This document shows, one piece after another, positions 32,835-42,526 of a DNA stretch of 64,000 bases; within the stretch, counting starts at the first letter, position 1, and each line of letters starts with the position of its first letter. The stretch spans positions 129,589 through 193,588 of the forward strand of contig CAJMQJ010000004.1 of assembly GCA_905215525.1 (NCBI GenBank). Reading direction: 5' to 3'. A program made the position numbers and the translations under genes. Origin of the DNA: an uncultured bacterium. GTDB taxonomy: Bacteria > Actinomycetota > Coriobacteriia > Coriobacteriales > Coriobacteriaceae. A model generated the notes under the pieces. That model saw only the letters and a list, made by a program, of their open reading frames with translations. It searched no databases and had not been told where the DNA came from.

Positions 32835-33245
32835 ATGAAGCAAACGCAGGCAACCCGCCGTCTGGGCGAGCAGCTTCGCGAGAAGCTCGGTTATATCCTG
32901 CTCTTTGAGGTTTCCGATCCGCGTCTCGACCTGGTTACTTTGACCGCGGTCGAGGTCGCGGTGGACCGTTCGTTCGCGCGTGTGTACGTGTCGTGCGATG
33001 CGAGCCGCTACGACGAGGTCATGGAGGCGCTCGCAAGCGCCAAGGGCCGTATTCGCAGCCTGTTGGCTCGCTCGCTCGATTGGCGTGTCACGCCCGAGCT
33101 CGATTTTCGCATCGATCGCTCGACCGATGAGGCCGAGCGCATCACGCGTGCGCTGGAAAACGTTCCCGCCACGCTTGCGATCGAAAAGGACGAGGACGGC
33201 TATCCGATAGCGGATGCCGCCCAGGAGGCAGCTTTAGATGACTAA
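32835..33245 (+). CDS. rbfA: Ribosome-binding factor A
   Basis: A 136-residue KH-fold protein that helps process the 16S rRNA 5' end and cold adaptation. The N-terminal RRLGEQLREKLGYILLFEVSDPRL and the central VTLTAVEVAVDRSFARVYVS match the family, with an extra acidic tail. It follows infB by 11 bases and overlaps the next gene by eight. Confidence 0.93.
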   Translation: MKQTQATRRLGEQLREKLGYILLFEVSDPRLDLVTLTAVEVAVDRSFARVYVSCDASRYDEVMEALASAKGRIRSLLARSLDWRVTPELDFRIDRSTDEAERITRALENVPATLAIEKDEDGYPIADAAQEAALDD

Positions 33246-34281
33246 TTCCGCCGACCTCGCCTCGTGCGAGTCTGCAGATATTCAGCGACGCATCCTCGAG
33301 CTCATCGAGGGTGCGTCCTCCATTGCGATTTCGGGACATACTTCTCCCGATGGCGATGCCTTGGGCTCCGTGTTGGGTCTGGGCCTTTCGCTCATGAAGT
33401 TTTTCCCCAACAAGGACATTGCGCTGCTGCTGGCAGACGATGACCCGGTTCCGCGCATCTACCGCTTTATGGAAGGCTCCGATCGCCTGGTGCCGGCATC
33501 TGCGTACACCGACAATCCTGACCTGTTCATCTCGGTGGACGTACCGGTCGTCGAGCGTCTCAATAATTCCGCCGAGGTGCTTCGTCGCTCCAAGCATGTG
33601 GTGTGTTTCGACCACCATCCGGCGCGTGAGGAGTTTGCCGAGCTCAGCCTGAGGCGCGTCGAAGCTGCAGCCTGCGCTATGATCATCGACCGTTTCTTGG
33701 ACAATTGTGGCATTGTCGCCCGTGATGGCGTTGCGACCTGCCTGCTTTGTGGCTTGGTTACCGATACCGGCCGTTTTCAGTACCAAAACGCCGACGCCGC
33801 CGCGTTCCATGCAGCCTCGCGTCTGGTTGCCCACGGTGCCGATCCGGCGCGTGTGGCACTCGAGGTCTACCAGAGCATGCGCGTTGAGTTTTTGCACCTC
33901 AAGTCCATCGTTATGGGCCGCATCAAGACGGTGGCCCACGGGCGCGTCGCGTATAGCTACGCGTACCAGAGTGACCTTGAGGCGTGCGGTGTCACCTCGG
34001 ATGAGTGCGACGGCCTGGTCGATGTGGTGCGCTCGGTGATGGGCGTCGAGGTCTGCCTGTTCCTGAAGGGCATTGAGGGCGATACCAAGGTGCGCGGCAA
34101 CCTGCGCTCCAAGGGTGACCTCAACGTGTCCGAGATCGCTGCTGCCTTTGGCGGAGGCGGACATCCTGCTGCCGCCGGTTTCTCCAACAACGGAACGATT
34201 CTCGAGACGCTCACCGTGGCACTTCCCATGCTGGCCGAACTGGTAGGGGAGGATCCCGCTTCGGTGACCGTCGAGCTTTAA
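33238..34281 (+). CDS. DHH-family oligoribonuclease/PAP phosphatase (NrnA-like)
   Basis: A 347-residue DHH/DHHA1 phosphoesterase. SGHTSPDGDALGSVLGLGLSL holds motif I, CFDHHPAREEF the DHH motif, and GGGGHPAAAGF the DHHA1 substrate-binding motif. NrnA-type enzymes degrade short RNA and 3'-phosphoadenosine 5'-phosphate. The position between rbfA and truB is the usual one in Gram-positive bacteria. Confidence 0.9.
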   Translation: MTNSADLASCESADIQRRILELIEGASSIAISGHTSPDGDALGSVLGLGLSLMKFFPNKDIALLLADDDPVPRIYRFMEGSDRLVPASAYTDNPDLFISVDVPVVERLNNSAEVLRRSKHVVCFDHHPAREEFAELSLRRVEAAACAMIIDRFLDNCGIVARDGVATCLLCGLVTDTGRFQYQNADAAAFHAASRLVAHGADPARVALEVYQSMRVEFLHLKSIVMGRIKTVAHGRVAYSYAYQSDLEACGVTSDECDGLVDVVRSVMGVEVCLFLKGIEGDTKVRGNLRSKGDLNVSEIAAAFGGGGHPAAAGFSNNGTILETLTVALPMLAELVGEDPASVTVEL

Positions 34282-34296
34282 CTTTTTGGATGGTAC

Positions 34297-35229
34297 ATGG
34301 CTCGTCGTACGCCTTCTCAACTGAATATGCTGCTCGCCGTCGATAAGCCGGTGGGCTGCACGTCCCACGATGTGGTTTCGCAATGCCGGCGCGCCCTCCA
34401 TGAGCGACGCGTCGGCCATGCCGGCACGCTCGACCCCATGGCATCGGGTGTCATGGTGGTGGGCGTGGGTCAGGCCACCCGTCTGCTGGGCATGCTCACG
34501 CTCGATACCAAAAGCTATGTCGCCGACATCTCGTTTGGCGCCGAGACCAATACCGATGATGCGGAGGGCGAGGCGGTCCGCACGGTGGCTGTTGCCAACG
34601 AGCTCCGCGATCCTGCCTGTGCCCGTGAGCGCTTGGCCGCCATGCTGGGTCCGCAGATGCAGGTGCCGCCGGCGTTTTCGGCTATCTCGGTCAATGGCGT
34701 TCGCGCCTACAAGTCTGCTCGCGAGGGCAATGCGGTGGACCTACCTCCGCGCCCCGTCGAGGTCTATGCCGCCGACCTGATCGCCGTGGGAGGCGAAGGT
34801 GATACGTGTGTGTGGACCGTGGCGTTCTCAGTGAGCAAGGGTACCTATATCCGTGCGCTCGCTCGCGATTTGGGCCGCGCCTGCGAGAGCGCCGCGCACA
34901 TTTCCGCGCTGCGCCGCACGGCCTCCGGTGTTGTTTCCATTGGCGCTTGTCATGCGGTCGAGGAGCTTTCTCCCGAGTCCGCGGCTGGCTTTGCCCTGGA
35001 TCCCATTGCGGCCTTGGGCGCCACGCGTGTTGACTTGCCGGGCAATCTTGCCGACGACCTGCTCTGCGGCCGACGCATTCCCGTTGAGCGTGCGCTTGCC
35101 GATTTCGATTCCGCGAAGGCGCCTTTTGCGTTGGTGCTCGATGGGGGACTCAAGGCGCTTGCCCGCATCGAGGGTGGCCGCTTTGTCATGGAGCACGTGT
35201 TTCCGCAGGCAATCGGCGGTGTTCGATGA
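34297..35229 (+). CDS. truB: tRNA pseudouridine synthase B
   Basis: A 310-residue enzyme making pseudouridine 55 of tRNA. LLAVDKPVGCTSHDVV and GHAGTLDPMASGVM (catalytic aspartate) are diagnostic, as are QVPPAFSAISVNG and SKGTYIRALARDLG. A C-terminal PUA-like part ends the protein. Its stop overlaps the ribF start (ATGA). Confidence 0.95.
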   Translation: MARRTPSQLNMLLAVDKPVGCTSHDVVSQCRRALHERRVGHAGTLDPMASGVMVVGVGQATRLLGMLTLDTKSYVADISFGAETNTDDAEGEAVRTVAVANELRDPACARERLAAMLGPQMQVPPAFSAISVNGVRAYKSAREGNAVDLPPRPVEVYAADLIAVGGEGDTCVWTVAFSVSKGTYIRALARDLGRACESAAHISALRRTASGVVSIGACHAVEELSPESAAGFALDPIAALGATRVDLPGNLADDLLCGRRIPVERALADFDSAKAPFALVLDGGLKALARIEGGRFVMEHVFPQAIGGVR

Positions 35230-36233
35230 TGTTGTCCGCTCGTGAGCTCGCGCGTATCTTTTTCGAGGGCGAGTCGGACGAGGCCCGCATCGTCACTGCC
35301 GATGCGTTTGATGAGTGCGAGCACTTGGGTGCTGCATCGATTGCCATCGGCGTGTTCGATGGTGTGCACCGTGGACATCAGGAACTCATCGAAGCGCTTG
35401 TCCGTGATGCCCGTGCCCATGACTGCAAGGCGGTCGTGGTCACTTTCGATCCCGACCCGGACGTTGTGGTGAGTCCTTCGCCCGCTCAAAAATTGATGAC
35501 GACGGCCGACCGTCTACATGCCTTGGCTCAGACCGGGGTCGATGCGGTGGTGGCCGTTCCCTTTACGCCTGAGGTTGCGGCACTCGACCATGTCGGTTTT
35601 TTCGCACTGCTATCACGCGTGGTCTGCATTCGTTCGATTCGCGTTGGCAGCGACTTTAGGCTGGGTCGTGGCGGTGCTTCTGGTGTTGACGAGATGCGCG
35701 CCTGGGGTTCCGAGCACGGCGTTGACGTGTATGGTCACGACCTGCTTTGCGAGGGCGGTGAGGCCATTTGCGCCACCCGCATTCGTCATGAGCTGGGACA
35801 TGGCCATGTGGAGCTTGCTGCTGAGTTGCTCGGCCGCCCGTATATGGTGCGTGGCAGTGTTGTTCGCGGCCGTCACGAGGGTTCTGGCATGGGCTTTCCC
35901 ACGGCAAACCTGCAGGTTCCCGACGGCATTCAGGTGCCTGCCGATGGCGTGTATGAGGGTCTGGTGCTGGTCGATGACACCGCGTGGCCTGCTGCCGTTA
36001 ACGTCGGCCTGCCGCCGACGTATGCCGACGACGCCGCTTCATCGCATCTCGAGGCTAACTTAATTGGTTATACGGGCGACCTGTACGGCGCTTCCGTTTC
36101 GCTGGCGTTTACGCGCTGGCTGCGTCCCTCGCGTGTGTTCGATTCGCTGGATGAGTTGATTGCGACCGTCGAGGGTAACATCGAGGACATTCGTCACAAC
36201 TTGGGTGAGCAGGGAGTGGGCATCCGTGATTAG
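35226..36233 (+). CDS. ribF: Bifunctional riboflavin kinase/FAD synthetase
   Basis: A 335-residue enzyme making FMN and FAD. The N-terminal adenylyltransferase has IAIGVFDGVHRGHQELI and VVTFDPDPDVVVSP; the C-terminal kinase has GMGFPTANLQVPD and PADGVYEGLV. It overlaps truB by four bases and the dnaG start by eight, consistent with one transcript. Confidence 0.95.
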   Translation: MMLSARELARIFFEGESDEARIVTADAFDECEHLGAASIAIGVFDGVHRGHQELIEALVRDARAHDCKAVVVTFDPDPDVVVSPSPAQKLMTTADRLHALAQTGVDAVVAVPFTPEVAALDHVGFFALLSRVVCIRSIRVGSDFRLGRGGASGVDEMRAWGSEHGVDVYGHDLLCEGGEAICATRIRHELGHGHVELAAELLGRPYMVRGSVVRGRHEGSGMGFPTANLQVPDGIQVPADGVYEGLVLVDDTAWPAAVNVGLPPTYADDAASSHLEANLIGYTGDLYGASVSLAFTRWLRPSRVFDSLDELIATVEGNIEDIRHNLGEQGVGIRD

Positions 36234-38334
36234 CGATGAGGAAAAAGACCAGGTACGCGCTGCGTCCGACCTAGTTGCCATCGTGCAGGAAACGGTTGAG
36301 CTCAAGCCCCGCGGCCATGAGTTTTGGGGTTGCTGCCCCTTTCATGGCGAAAAGACGCCGTCCTTCCACATTATCCCTGCCACACAGGTGTGGCATTGCT
36401 TTGGCTGCGGCGAGGGTGGCGACGTCTTCACCTATATCATGAAGCGCGAGAACTTGAGCTTTCCCGAGTCAATCCGATATTTGGCCGATCGTGCGGGTAT
36501 TGAGCTGCATGACACCGGAGATCGTCGCGAGCGCGGTACCAAGCGTGCCCGCATCTACGATCTGTGTGCCGAGACCGCCCAGTTCTACCACACCATGCTT
36601 ATGCGCGGTAAGGACGGCCGTCCACGCGAGTACTTTGCCAGCCGTGGTATGGGTGGCGACGTCTGCCGCCGCTACTGCCTGGGCTTTGCACCGGGCCGCA
36701 ACGCGCTGGTGTCGCACCTGTCCCAGGCGGGTTTTACCCCGCAGGAGATGATCGACGCCAACGTTGCCGTGAGCCGCGGGCGCGGGCAGCTTGCCGACCG
36801 CTTCTACGACCGCGTGATGTTTCCCATCTTTGACGAGCAGGGTCACAACATTGCCTTTGGCGGGCGCATCATGGGTGACGGCCAACCCAAGTACCTCAAC
36901 ACCGCCGAGACGAGCGTGTTCCATAAAAAGCGAAACCTCTACGGCTTTAATTGGGCCAAGGAGTTTATCGTCGCGCAGGATACCGCCATCGTGGTAGAGG
37001 GCTATACCGACTGCATCGCCTGTTGGGAGGCGGGGATTAAAAACGTTGTCGCTACGCTGGGCACCGCGCTCACGGAGCATCACGTCAAGACGCTCACCCG
37101 CTTTGCCAAGCGCATCGTGTATATGTTTGACGGCGATGCCGCGGGCCAGAAGGCCGCCCGTCGCGCGATTCAGTTTATCGAGCAGGATTCGATGGACCTG
37201 CGCTGCGTGGTGCTGCCTGACGGCAACGATCCCATGGAGTTCATCACGGCCCACGGCGGAGAGGAGCTGCAGAAACGCATTGACGCCGCCGAGCCGCTCA
37301 TGGACTTCGTGTACCGTTCGCTGCAGGAGTCGAGCGACATCACCACGCCGGGCGGTCGCGCCAAGGCGCTGGAGGATGCGCTCACGCTCATCTATCCGCT
37401 TCGTGACAGCTATATGATCGATACGTACTTTATCCAGATTGCCGATCTGCTGGGTTTGGATTTGGAGACCGTGCGTGCGAGCTCGGGCCGTGTGTTTCGC
37501 GATGTCGCCAAGCGCGAGGATGCGGAACGACGTCGTGAGCAGAGCTTTGAGCGCCAGCGGGCACAGGCTGAGCGGTCCGGCGGGACGGGCAGTCGGGCGT
37601 CGAGTTCTCGCGATGCCGGTCGCGGCGCTTGGGCATCGGGCGCGACGCCGTCGGTGTCCGCGCCGGTCGAGGAAGAGCCGTACGACTACGTCCCACTCGA
37701 TGCCTACGGTGCCGCGCCCGTGGAGGTCGTCGACGATCTGCCGCCAATCGATGTGCCTGATGGTATGGGTGCTGTGCCTGTGGCTGACGGTTCGGGCGCA
37801 TCGGCTGCGGCGGCGCCGATGGTTCTGACCGATCTTGAGCGCAAGTCCTTGGCAGGGGAGCGCGAGCTGTTGACGATGCTTACGAGCTACCCCGACCTGT
37901 TCCGCACGTATGCCGACCGCATCTGCTCCATCGAGTGGGTTGACCCACGTCACGAGTCCATCGCATGGGCCGTTCTGGCAACGCCGCCGGGAACCGATCC
38001 AGCAGCCTGCATGGATGCGGCGCGCTCGGTGTGTCCCGAGGCGGCAACGCTTGTGAGTGCCGGGCGCATCTCGGCGACGAGCAAGCACCCCACCGAGACG
38101 AATATCGTTTTTATGCTCGATACGCTCGAGCTCTACACCATCAAGCGCCGCATGCGTACCGCACAGGCCAAGCTGCGCCAGGACCGTTCGCTCGACGATG
38201 AGGCCCGCCGCGCGCTGACCGTGCAGGCCGCGCAGGATTCGCAGCGTCAACGCGAGCTGCAAAAGTCTATCGGCGGCGTGGCGGACCCGTTCCGTTTGAT
38301 CGGTTTGGAGACCGCGGGCACCGAACAGGCCTAG
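36226..38334 (+). CDS. dnaG: DNA primase
   Basis: A 702-residue primase making RNA primers at the replication fork. GTG 36226 is preferred, with GGGAG upstream. The zinc-binding domain has C37, H40, C58 and C61 (CCPFHGEKTPSF, WHCFGCGEGGDVF). The TOPRIM core shows AIVVEGYTDCIACW and YMFDGDAAGQKAA. A low-complexity linker (about 430-530) leads to the DnaB-interacting C-terminus. It ends about 110 bases before rpoD, the classic dnaG-rpoD order. Confidence 0.96.
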   Translation: MISDEEKDQVRAASDLVAIVQETVELKPRGHEFWGCCPFHGEKTPSFHIIPATQVWHCFGCGEGGDVFTYIMKRENLSFPESIRYLADRAGIELHDTGDRRERGTKRARIYDLCAETAQFYHTMLMRGKDGRPREYFASRGMGGDVCRRYCLGFAPGRNALVSHLSQAGFTPQEMIDANVAVSRGRGQLADRFYDRVMFPIFDEQGHNIAFGGRIMGDGQPKYLNTAETSVFHKKRNLYGFNWAKEFIVAQDTAIVVEGYTDCIACWEAGIKNVVATLGTALTEHHVKTLTRFAKRIVYMFDGDAAGQKAARRAIQFIEQDSMDLRCVVLPDGNDPMEFITAHGGEELQKRIDAAEPLMDFVYRSLQESSDITTPGGRAKALEDALTLIYPLRDSYMIDTYFIQIADLLGLDLETVRASSGRVFRDVAKREDAERRREQSFERQRAQAERSGGTGSRASSSRDAGRGAWASGATPSVSAPVEEEPYDYVPLDAYGAAPVEVVDDLPPIDVPDGMGAVPVADGSGASAAAAPMVLTDLERKSLAGERELLTMLTSYPDLFRTYADRICSIEWVDPRHESIAWAVLATPPGTDPAACMDAARSVCPEAATLVSAGRISATSKHPTETNIVFMLDTLELYTIKRRMRTAQAKLRQDRSLDDEARRALTVQAAQDSQRQRELQKSIGGVADPFRLIGLETAGTEQA

Positions 38335-38444
38335 ATGTTGTGGTCAACCAGCGTATTCTCGCCTATATCCAGTTGTCTTTTTGGGTATAGACGTCAATGT
38401 GTGTGCTAAAGTATTGAGTCCTGTGGACTATGAAGGGAGAATCT

Positions 38445-39794
38445 GTGCCAAAAAAGACTGAGAGCACGGGTACTGGGCTGGAATCCTACGTTGCAAAGCT
38501 CATGGGCAACGGCTCAAACAGGACTTCGGTAACCGAGGACGAGATTCAGGTCGCCCTGAAGGATATCGATGTTTCTGACGAGCAGCTCACCGCGGTGTAT
38601 TCCGCGCTGCGCAACAGCGGCATCCAGATTATCTCCGCGAGCGGAAACGACGACGCCCCCATGGACGTCGACGATGACGATAACGATACCGATACCGACG
38701 ATTTTGATGACGACGACGAGCACGATTCCGGCTCGCTCGACGATCACGAGCTCAAGATGGCCCGTCAGGCCGACGCCGAGATGGGTTCTTCCAAGAGCAA
38801 GAAGAAGCGCACCGTGCGCACGTCCCGTTCACGCTCCCGCGTGCGTGGCATCGATGCCTCCACGGTGATGCTGACCGGCGATCCGGTTCGTATGTACCTC
38901 AAGGAGATCGGCAAGGTCGACCTGCTGACCGCTTCCGAAGAGGTCGATCTGGCTATGAAGATCGAGGCCGGTCTTGAGGCCACCGAGAAGCTCGAGGCTG
39001 CCGATGCCGGCGAGCTCGAGCTCACGCGTGCCGAGATGCGTCGTCTTACGCGCATTGAGAACGTGGGCCTCGAAGCCAAGCAGGCACTCATCAGCGCAAA
39101 CCTGCGTCTGGTCGTCTCCATCGCCAAACGCTATGTCGGCCGCGGCATGCTGTTCCTTGACCTGATCCAGGAGGGCAACCTCGGTCTGATCCGCGCTGTT
39201 GAGAAGTTCGACTACCAGAAGGGCTTTAAGTTCTCCACGTACGCCACGTGGTGGATCCGTCAGGCCATTACGCGCGCCATTGCCGATCAGGCCCGTACCA
39301 TCCGTATTCCCGTGCATATGGTCGAGACCATCAACAAGCTCGTCCGCGTGCAGCGCCAGCTCCTTCAGGACCTGGGTCGCGACCCGACCCCTGAGGAGAT
39401 CGGTGCCGAGATGGACATGAGCGCCGACCGCGTCCGCGAGATCCAGAAGATCTCGCAGGAGCCCGTGTCGCTCGAGACCCCCATCGGCGAGGAAGAGGAT
39501 TCCCAGCTGGGCGACTTCATCGAGGACTCCCAGGCAATCGTTCCGCCCGATGCCGCCAGCTTCTCCATGCTGCAGGAGCAGCTCACTCAGGTGCTCGACT
39601 CGCTTGCCGATCGTGAGCGCAAGGTTATCGAGCTGCGCTTTGGCCTTGTCGACGGACATCCCCGTACGCTCGAGGAAGTCGGCCGCGAGTTTGGCGTCAC
39701 GCGCGAGCGTATCCGCCAGATCGAGTCCAAGACCCTGGCCAAGCTCCGCCACCCGAGCCGTTCGAGCAAGCTCAAGGACTATATCGAGTCTTAG
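38445..39794 (+). CDS. rpoD: Principal sigma factor RpoD
   Basis: A 449-residue sigma-70 protein. GTG 38445 is preferred, with AAGGGAGA upstream. An N-terminal region 1.1-like part is followed by a very acidic stretch (DVDDDDNDTDTDDFDDDDEH, about 66-85) and a basic KSKKKRTVRTSRSRSR patch. Region 1.2 has DPVRMYLKEIGKV; region 2 has GNLGLIRAVEKFDYQKGFKF and FSTYATWWIRQAI; region 4 has LEEVGREFGVTRERIRQIES. It is the housekeeping sigma factor. Confidence 0.97.
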   Translation: MPKKTESTGTGLESYVAKLMGNGSNRTSVTEDEIQVALKDIDVSDEQLTAVYSALRNSGIQIISASGNDDAPMDVDDDDNDTDTDDFDDDDEHDSGSLDDHELKMARQADAEMGSSKSKKKRTVRTSRSRSRVRGIDASTVMLTGDPVRMYLKEIGKVDLLTASEEVDLAMKIEAGLEATEKLEAADAGELELTRAEMRRLTRIENVGLEAKQALISANLRLVVSIAKRYVGRGMLFLDLIQEGNLGLIRAVEKFDYQKGFKFSTYATWWIRQAITRAIADQARTIRIPVHMVETINKLVRVQRQLLQDLGRDPTPEEIGAEMDMSADRVREIQKISQEPVSLETPIGEEEDSQLGDFIEDSQAIVPPDAASFSMLQEQLTQVLDSLADRERKVIELRFGLVDGHPRTLEEVGREFGVTRERIRQIESKTLAKLRHPSRSSKLKDYIES

Positions 39795-39796
39795 TA

Positions 39797-39824
39797 GTTA
39801 CGGCGTTTTACCAAACGCCGTAAC
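39797..39824 (+). terminator. Perfect hairpin after rpoD
   Basis: GTTACGGCGTTT and AAACGCCGTAAC form 12 perfect pairs around TACC, three bases past the stop. No T tract. The shape resembles the hairpin after the Pel-type operon at 22031. Confidence 0.5.
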
Positions 39825-39867
39825 TGGCCGACGCTGCGCGGACACCAGAGCGACAACTTGTCATTCA

Positions 39868-39908
39868 AAGAGGACGGCATGACCAGAAGGTCTATGCCGT
39901 CCTCTTTT
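39868..39908 (+). terminator. Intrinsic terminator downstream of rpoD
   Basis: AAAGAGGACGGCAT pairs with ATGCCGTCCTCTTT, plus GACC/GGTC with one bulge, followed by a short T run. Confidence 0.8.
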
Positions 39909-40034
39909 CATGCCAATTTGTTCGCTCTGGTGCCCTCTCGCTGGCATTGTCAAAACATCGGCGTTTCCGTTGCCGGTGCCGGCAGTTAGGCCGTCCCCAA
40001 GGGATCAAGGCGAGAAAATTTCTTAAAAAAGTTC

Positions 40035-40062
40035 TTGCCCTGAGCTGATTCGTCCGTATAAT
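40035..40062 (+). promoter_or_regulatory. Promoter of the tRNA-Asn pair
   Basis: TTGCCC at 40035-40040 and TATAAT at 40057-40062, 16-base spacer, about 30 bases before the first tRNA. Confidence 0.75.
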
Positions 40063-40092
40063 AAACTTCGTTGCTTGAGAGCACGCACCTAT

Positions 40093-40167
40093 TCCTCGGT
40101 AGCTCAATGGTAGAGCACGCGGCTGTTAACCGCGCTGTTGTAGGTTCGAGTCCTACCCGGGGAGCCA
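40093..40167 (+). tRNA. tRNA-Asn (GTT)
   Basis: Acceptor TCCTCGG pairs with CCGGGGA, anticodon GTT at 40125-40127 in CTGTTAA, T-loop GGTTCGAGTCC, and an encoded CCA end at 40165-40167. Cloverleaf pairing is complete. Confidence 0.95.
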
Positions 40168-40201
40168 GAATTTTTCAGCCCATTCCGCTGGGCTTTTAAA
40201 T

Positions 40202-40276
40202 TCCTCGGTAGCTCAATGGTAGAGCACGCGGCTGTTAACCGCGCTGTTGTAGGTTCGAGTCCTACCCGGGGAGCCA
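40202..40276 (+). tRNA. tRNA-Asn (GTT), second copy
   Basis: Identical to the first copy over all 75 bases, including the CCA end; the two are 34 bases apart. A short hairpin (AGCCC with GGGCT, about 40180-40195) lies between them. Confidence 0.95.
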
Positions 40277-40282
40277 GGTTGT

Positions 40283-40312
40283 AAAACCCGTCGCTTATGC
40301 GGCGGGTTTTTT
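40283..40312 (+). terminator. Intrinsic terminator of the tRNA operon
   Basis: AAAACCCGTCGC pairs with GCGGCGGGTTTT across TTAT (one G-T pair), followed by TT. Confidence 0.85.
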
Positions 40313-40470
40313 CATACCGCGATCGCCTGGCGCGAACGTTACCATATCAACATTTCGTGTCGAGGATGTAATCCCGCGACCCACCACCTCAACATGGCGC
40401 GGTCGTTGTAAAATATTGCAATGATTGCTCCCACGACATGGTGCCGCGAGCACCAGATAAGGAGATTCTT

Positions 40471-40827
40471 GTGTCTGAGACCATTAACGGCAGCCTGAGC
40501 GTCTCGAACGACGTTATTGCCGATATTGCCGGTTATGCCGCGATGACGTGCTATGGCGTCGTCGGTATGGCTGAGCAGCTCCAGGGCGCCGAGAGCGTGC
40601 GCCTGCTTGCCGGCCAGCGCCTCCGCAAGGGCGTGCTTGTCTCCGCCGACGAGAACGGCCTTACGGTCGATCTTCACGTCGTGCTCGAGAACGGCGTCAA
40701 CATGAAGTCCGTCTGCCACAATCTTTCGAGCTCCGTTGCCTTCACCCTGCAGGAGATCGCCCAGATCGATCCCGCCAGCCTTAAGATCGGCATCCATATC
40801 GACGCGCTCAAGAGCCGTCTGAACTAG
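40471..40827 (+). CDS. Asp23/Gls24-family protein
   Basis: A 118-residue protein. GTG 40471 is preferred, with AAGGAGA upstream. NDVIADIAGYAAMTCYGVVGM and GVNMKSVCHNLSSSVAFTLQEI match the Asp23/Gls24 (YloU-like) family of small envelope-stress proteins. It precedes the FakA-like gene, the same pairing as yloU-yloV in Firmicutes. Confidence 0.88.
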   Translation: MSETINGSLSVSNDVIADIAGYAAMTCYGVVGMAEQLQGAESVRLLAGQRLRKGVLVSADENGLTVDLHVVLENGVNMKSVCHNLSSSVAFTLQEIAQIDPASLKIGIHIDALKSRLN

Positions 40828-40854
40828 CATCCGAAAACGGAGATTCAAATACCC

Positions 40855-42516
40855 ATGATTGCAAAGACCATTCGCACCTGTTTTCCGATCGCTGCGGCTG
40901 CCGTTTCCGACAAGGCCGAGGAGATCAACAAGCTCAACGTCTTTCCCGTGCCCGACGGCGACACCGGCACCAACATGTCGCTCACGCTCGCCTCGGTGAC
41001 CAAGGAGCTTTCTGCCCTTCCCGCCGTTGCCGACATGGAGGCCATTGCCGGCGCCATCACCCACGGCTCCCTGATGGGCGCCCGCGGCAACTCCGGCGTC
41101 ATCACTTCGCAGATCCTGCGCGGCGTGGCCGAGGGTCTTGTCTCTGCCGACGAGCCCATTACGTCCGCCAACATTGCCTATGCGTTCCGCCGAGCCGTCA
41201 AGGTCGCCTTCCAGGCCGTCCGTAAGCCCATCGAGGGCACGATCCTCACGGTGCTGCGCGATGTCTCGACCAAGGCCGACGAGTGCGAAAAGAAGAAGTT
41301 CTCGGCCGAGGATGCGCTCGACGCTATCGTCGTCGAGGCCTACCAGTCCGTCGCCCGCACGCCCGACCTGCTGCCCGTTCTGAAGGAGAACGGCGTGGTC
41401 GACTCCGGCGCCTTCGGCTTTGCTATTTTCCTTGAGAACTTTGTTGCCGCTGCGCTTGGCCGCAGCACCGTTGTCGAGGATTTCTCTGCCACGTTTGATT
41501 CCGCTGGCTCTGCCCGCGACGCGGCCCTTGGTCGTGTTGAGATCGAGGCCAACGACGACTGGGAGGGCTCGGAGTTCCGCTACTGCAACGAGTTCCTCTT
41601 TAAGGCCGACGCTCCTTTTGACGAGGACGAGTGCCTCAAGTTCCTGGGCTCCATGGGTGACTGTGAGTTGCTCGTGGGCGCCTACCCCGACTACAAGATC
41701 CACGTGCACTCCAACACCCCCAACCTGGTGCTCGAGCACATGCTGCAGCTCGGTCAGATCTACGAGGTCTTTATCCACAACATGGAGATGGAGGCCCACG
41801 ACCGTACCGCCAAGATTCATGAGGACCAGGAGAAGGCTGCCGAGCCCGCCAAGGCGCTGGGCTTTGTCGCCGTTGCCGCCGGTTCGGGCGAGGCCGACAT
41901 CCTCAAGTCCCTCGGCGTCGACGTGATCGTGTCGGGTGGTCAGACCATGAACCCCTCGACTGCAGACCTGCTGGGCGCCGTCGACCAGGTCAACGCGACC
42001 TCGGTTATCATCCTGCCCAACAACGGTAACATCCGCATGGCTGCCGAGGCCGCCGCCTCTGCCTGCACCGACAAGAAGGTCGCCGTCGTTCCCACCAAGA
42101 CCGTTCCGCAGGCCTTCTCCGCGCTGTTCGCGGTCCTGCCCGATTCCGATCTCGAGGACGCCGTCGCCGCTATGGTTGACGCCATCAGCGAGGTCCGCGA
42201 TGGCGAGGTCACCCGCGCCGTGCGCGACTCCAGCGCCTCGGACGGCTCCCCGATTCACTCCGGTGACGTCATGGGTATCATTGCCGGTTCCATCGATGTG
42301 GTCGGCTCCGATGTGAAACAGGTCACGCTCGATTGTATCAACCGTATGCAGGAGGAAGAGGAGGGCGACGCGCTGACGATTCTGGCCGGCGAGGAGCTGT
42401 CCGATGAAGCCTTCCAGGAGATCGTCGACGCTATCGAGGAGGCTCAGCCCGACCTGGAGATCGACGCCCATCGTGGCGAGCAGCCGCTCTATCCCGTGAT
42501 CTTCTCGATCGAGTAG
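40855..42516 (+). CDS. DAK2-domain fatty acid kinase (FakA/YloV-like)
   Basis: A 553-residue kinase. The N-terminal DAK2 domain has KLNVFPVPDGDTGTNMSLTL, the Mg-ATP aspartate motif, and HGSLMGARGNSGVITSQILRG. The middle domain and C-terminal FakA-like region (SGGQTMNPSTADLLGA; ILPNNGNIRMAAEAA) match proteins that phosphorylate fatty acids bound to FakB. Exogenous fatty acid activation fits the plsX gene further along. Confidence 0.9.
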   Translation: MIAKTIRTCFPIAAAAVSDKAEEINKLNVFPVPDGDTGTNMSLTLASVTKELSALPAVADMEAIAGAITHGSLMGARGNSGVITSQILRGVAEGLVSADEPITSANIAYAFRRAVKVAFQAVRKPIEGTILTVLRDVSTKADECEKKKFSAEDALDAIVVEAYQSVARTPDLLPVLKENGVVDSGAFGFAIFLENFVAAALGRSTVVEDFSATFDSAGSARDAALGRVEIEANDDWEGSEFRYCNEFLFKADAPFDEDECLKFLGSMGDCELLVGAYPDYKIHVHSNTPNLVLEHMLQLGQIYEVFIHNMEMEAHDRTAKIHEDQEKAAEPAKALGFVAVAAGSGEADILKSLGVDVIVSGGQTMNPSTADLLGAVDQVNATSVIILPNNGNIRMAAEAAASACTDKKVAVVPTKTVPQAFSALFAVLPDSDLEDAVAAMVDAISEVRDGEVTRAVRDSSASDGSPIHSGDVMGIIAGSIDVVGSDVKQVTLDCINRMQEEEEGDALTILAGEELSDEAFQEIVDAIEEAQPDLEIDAHRGEQPLYPVIFSIE

Positions 42517-42526
42517 GCATCTGCCC

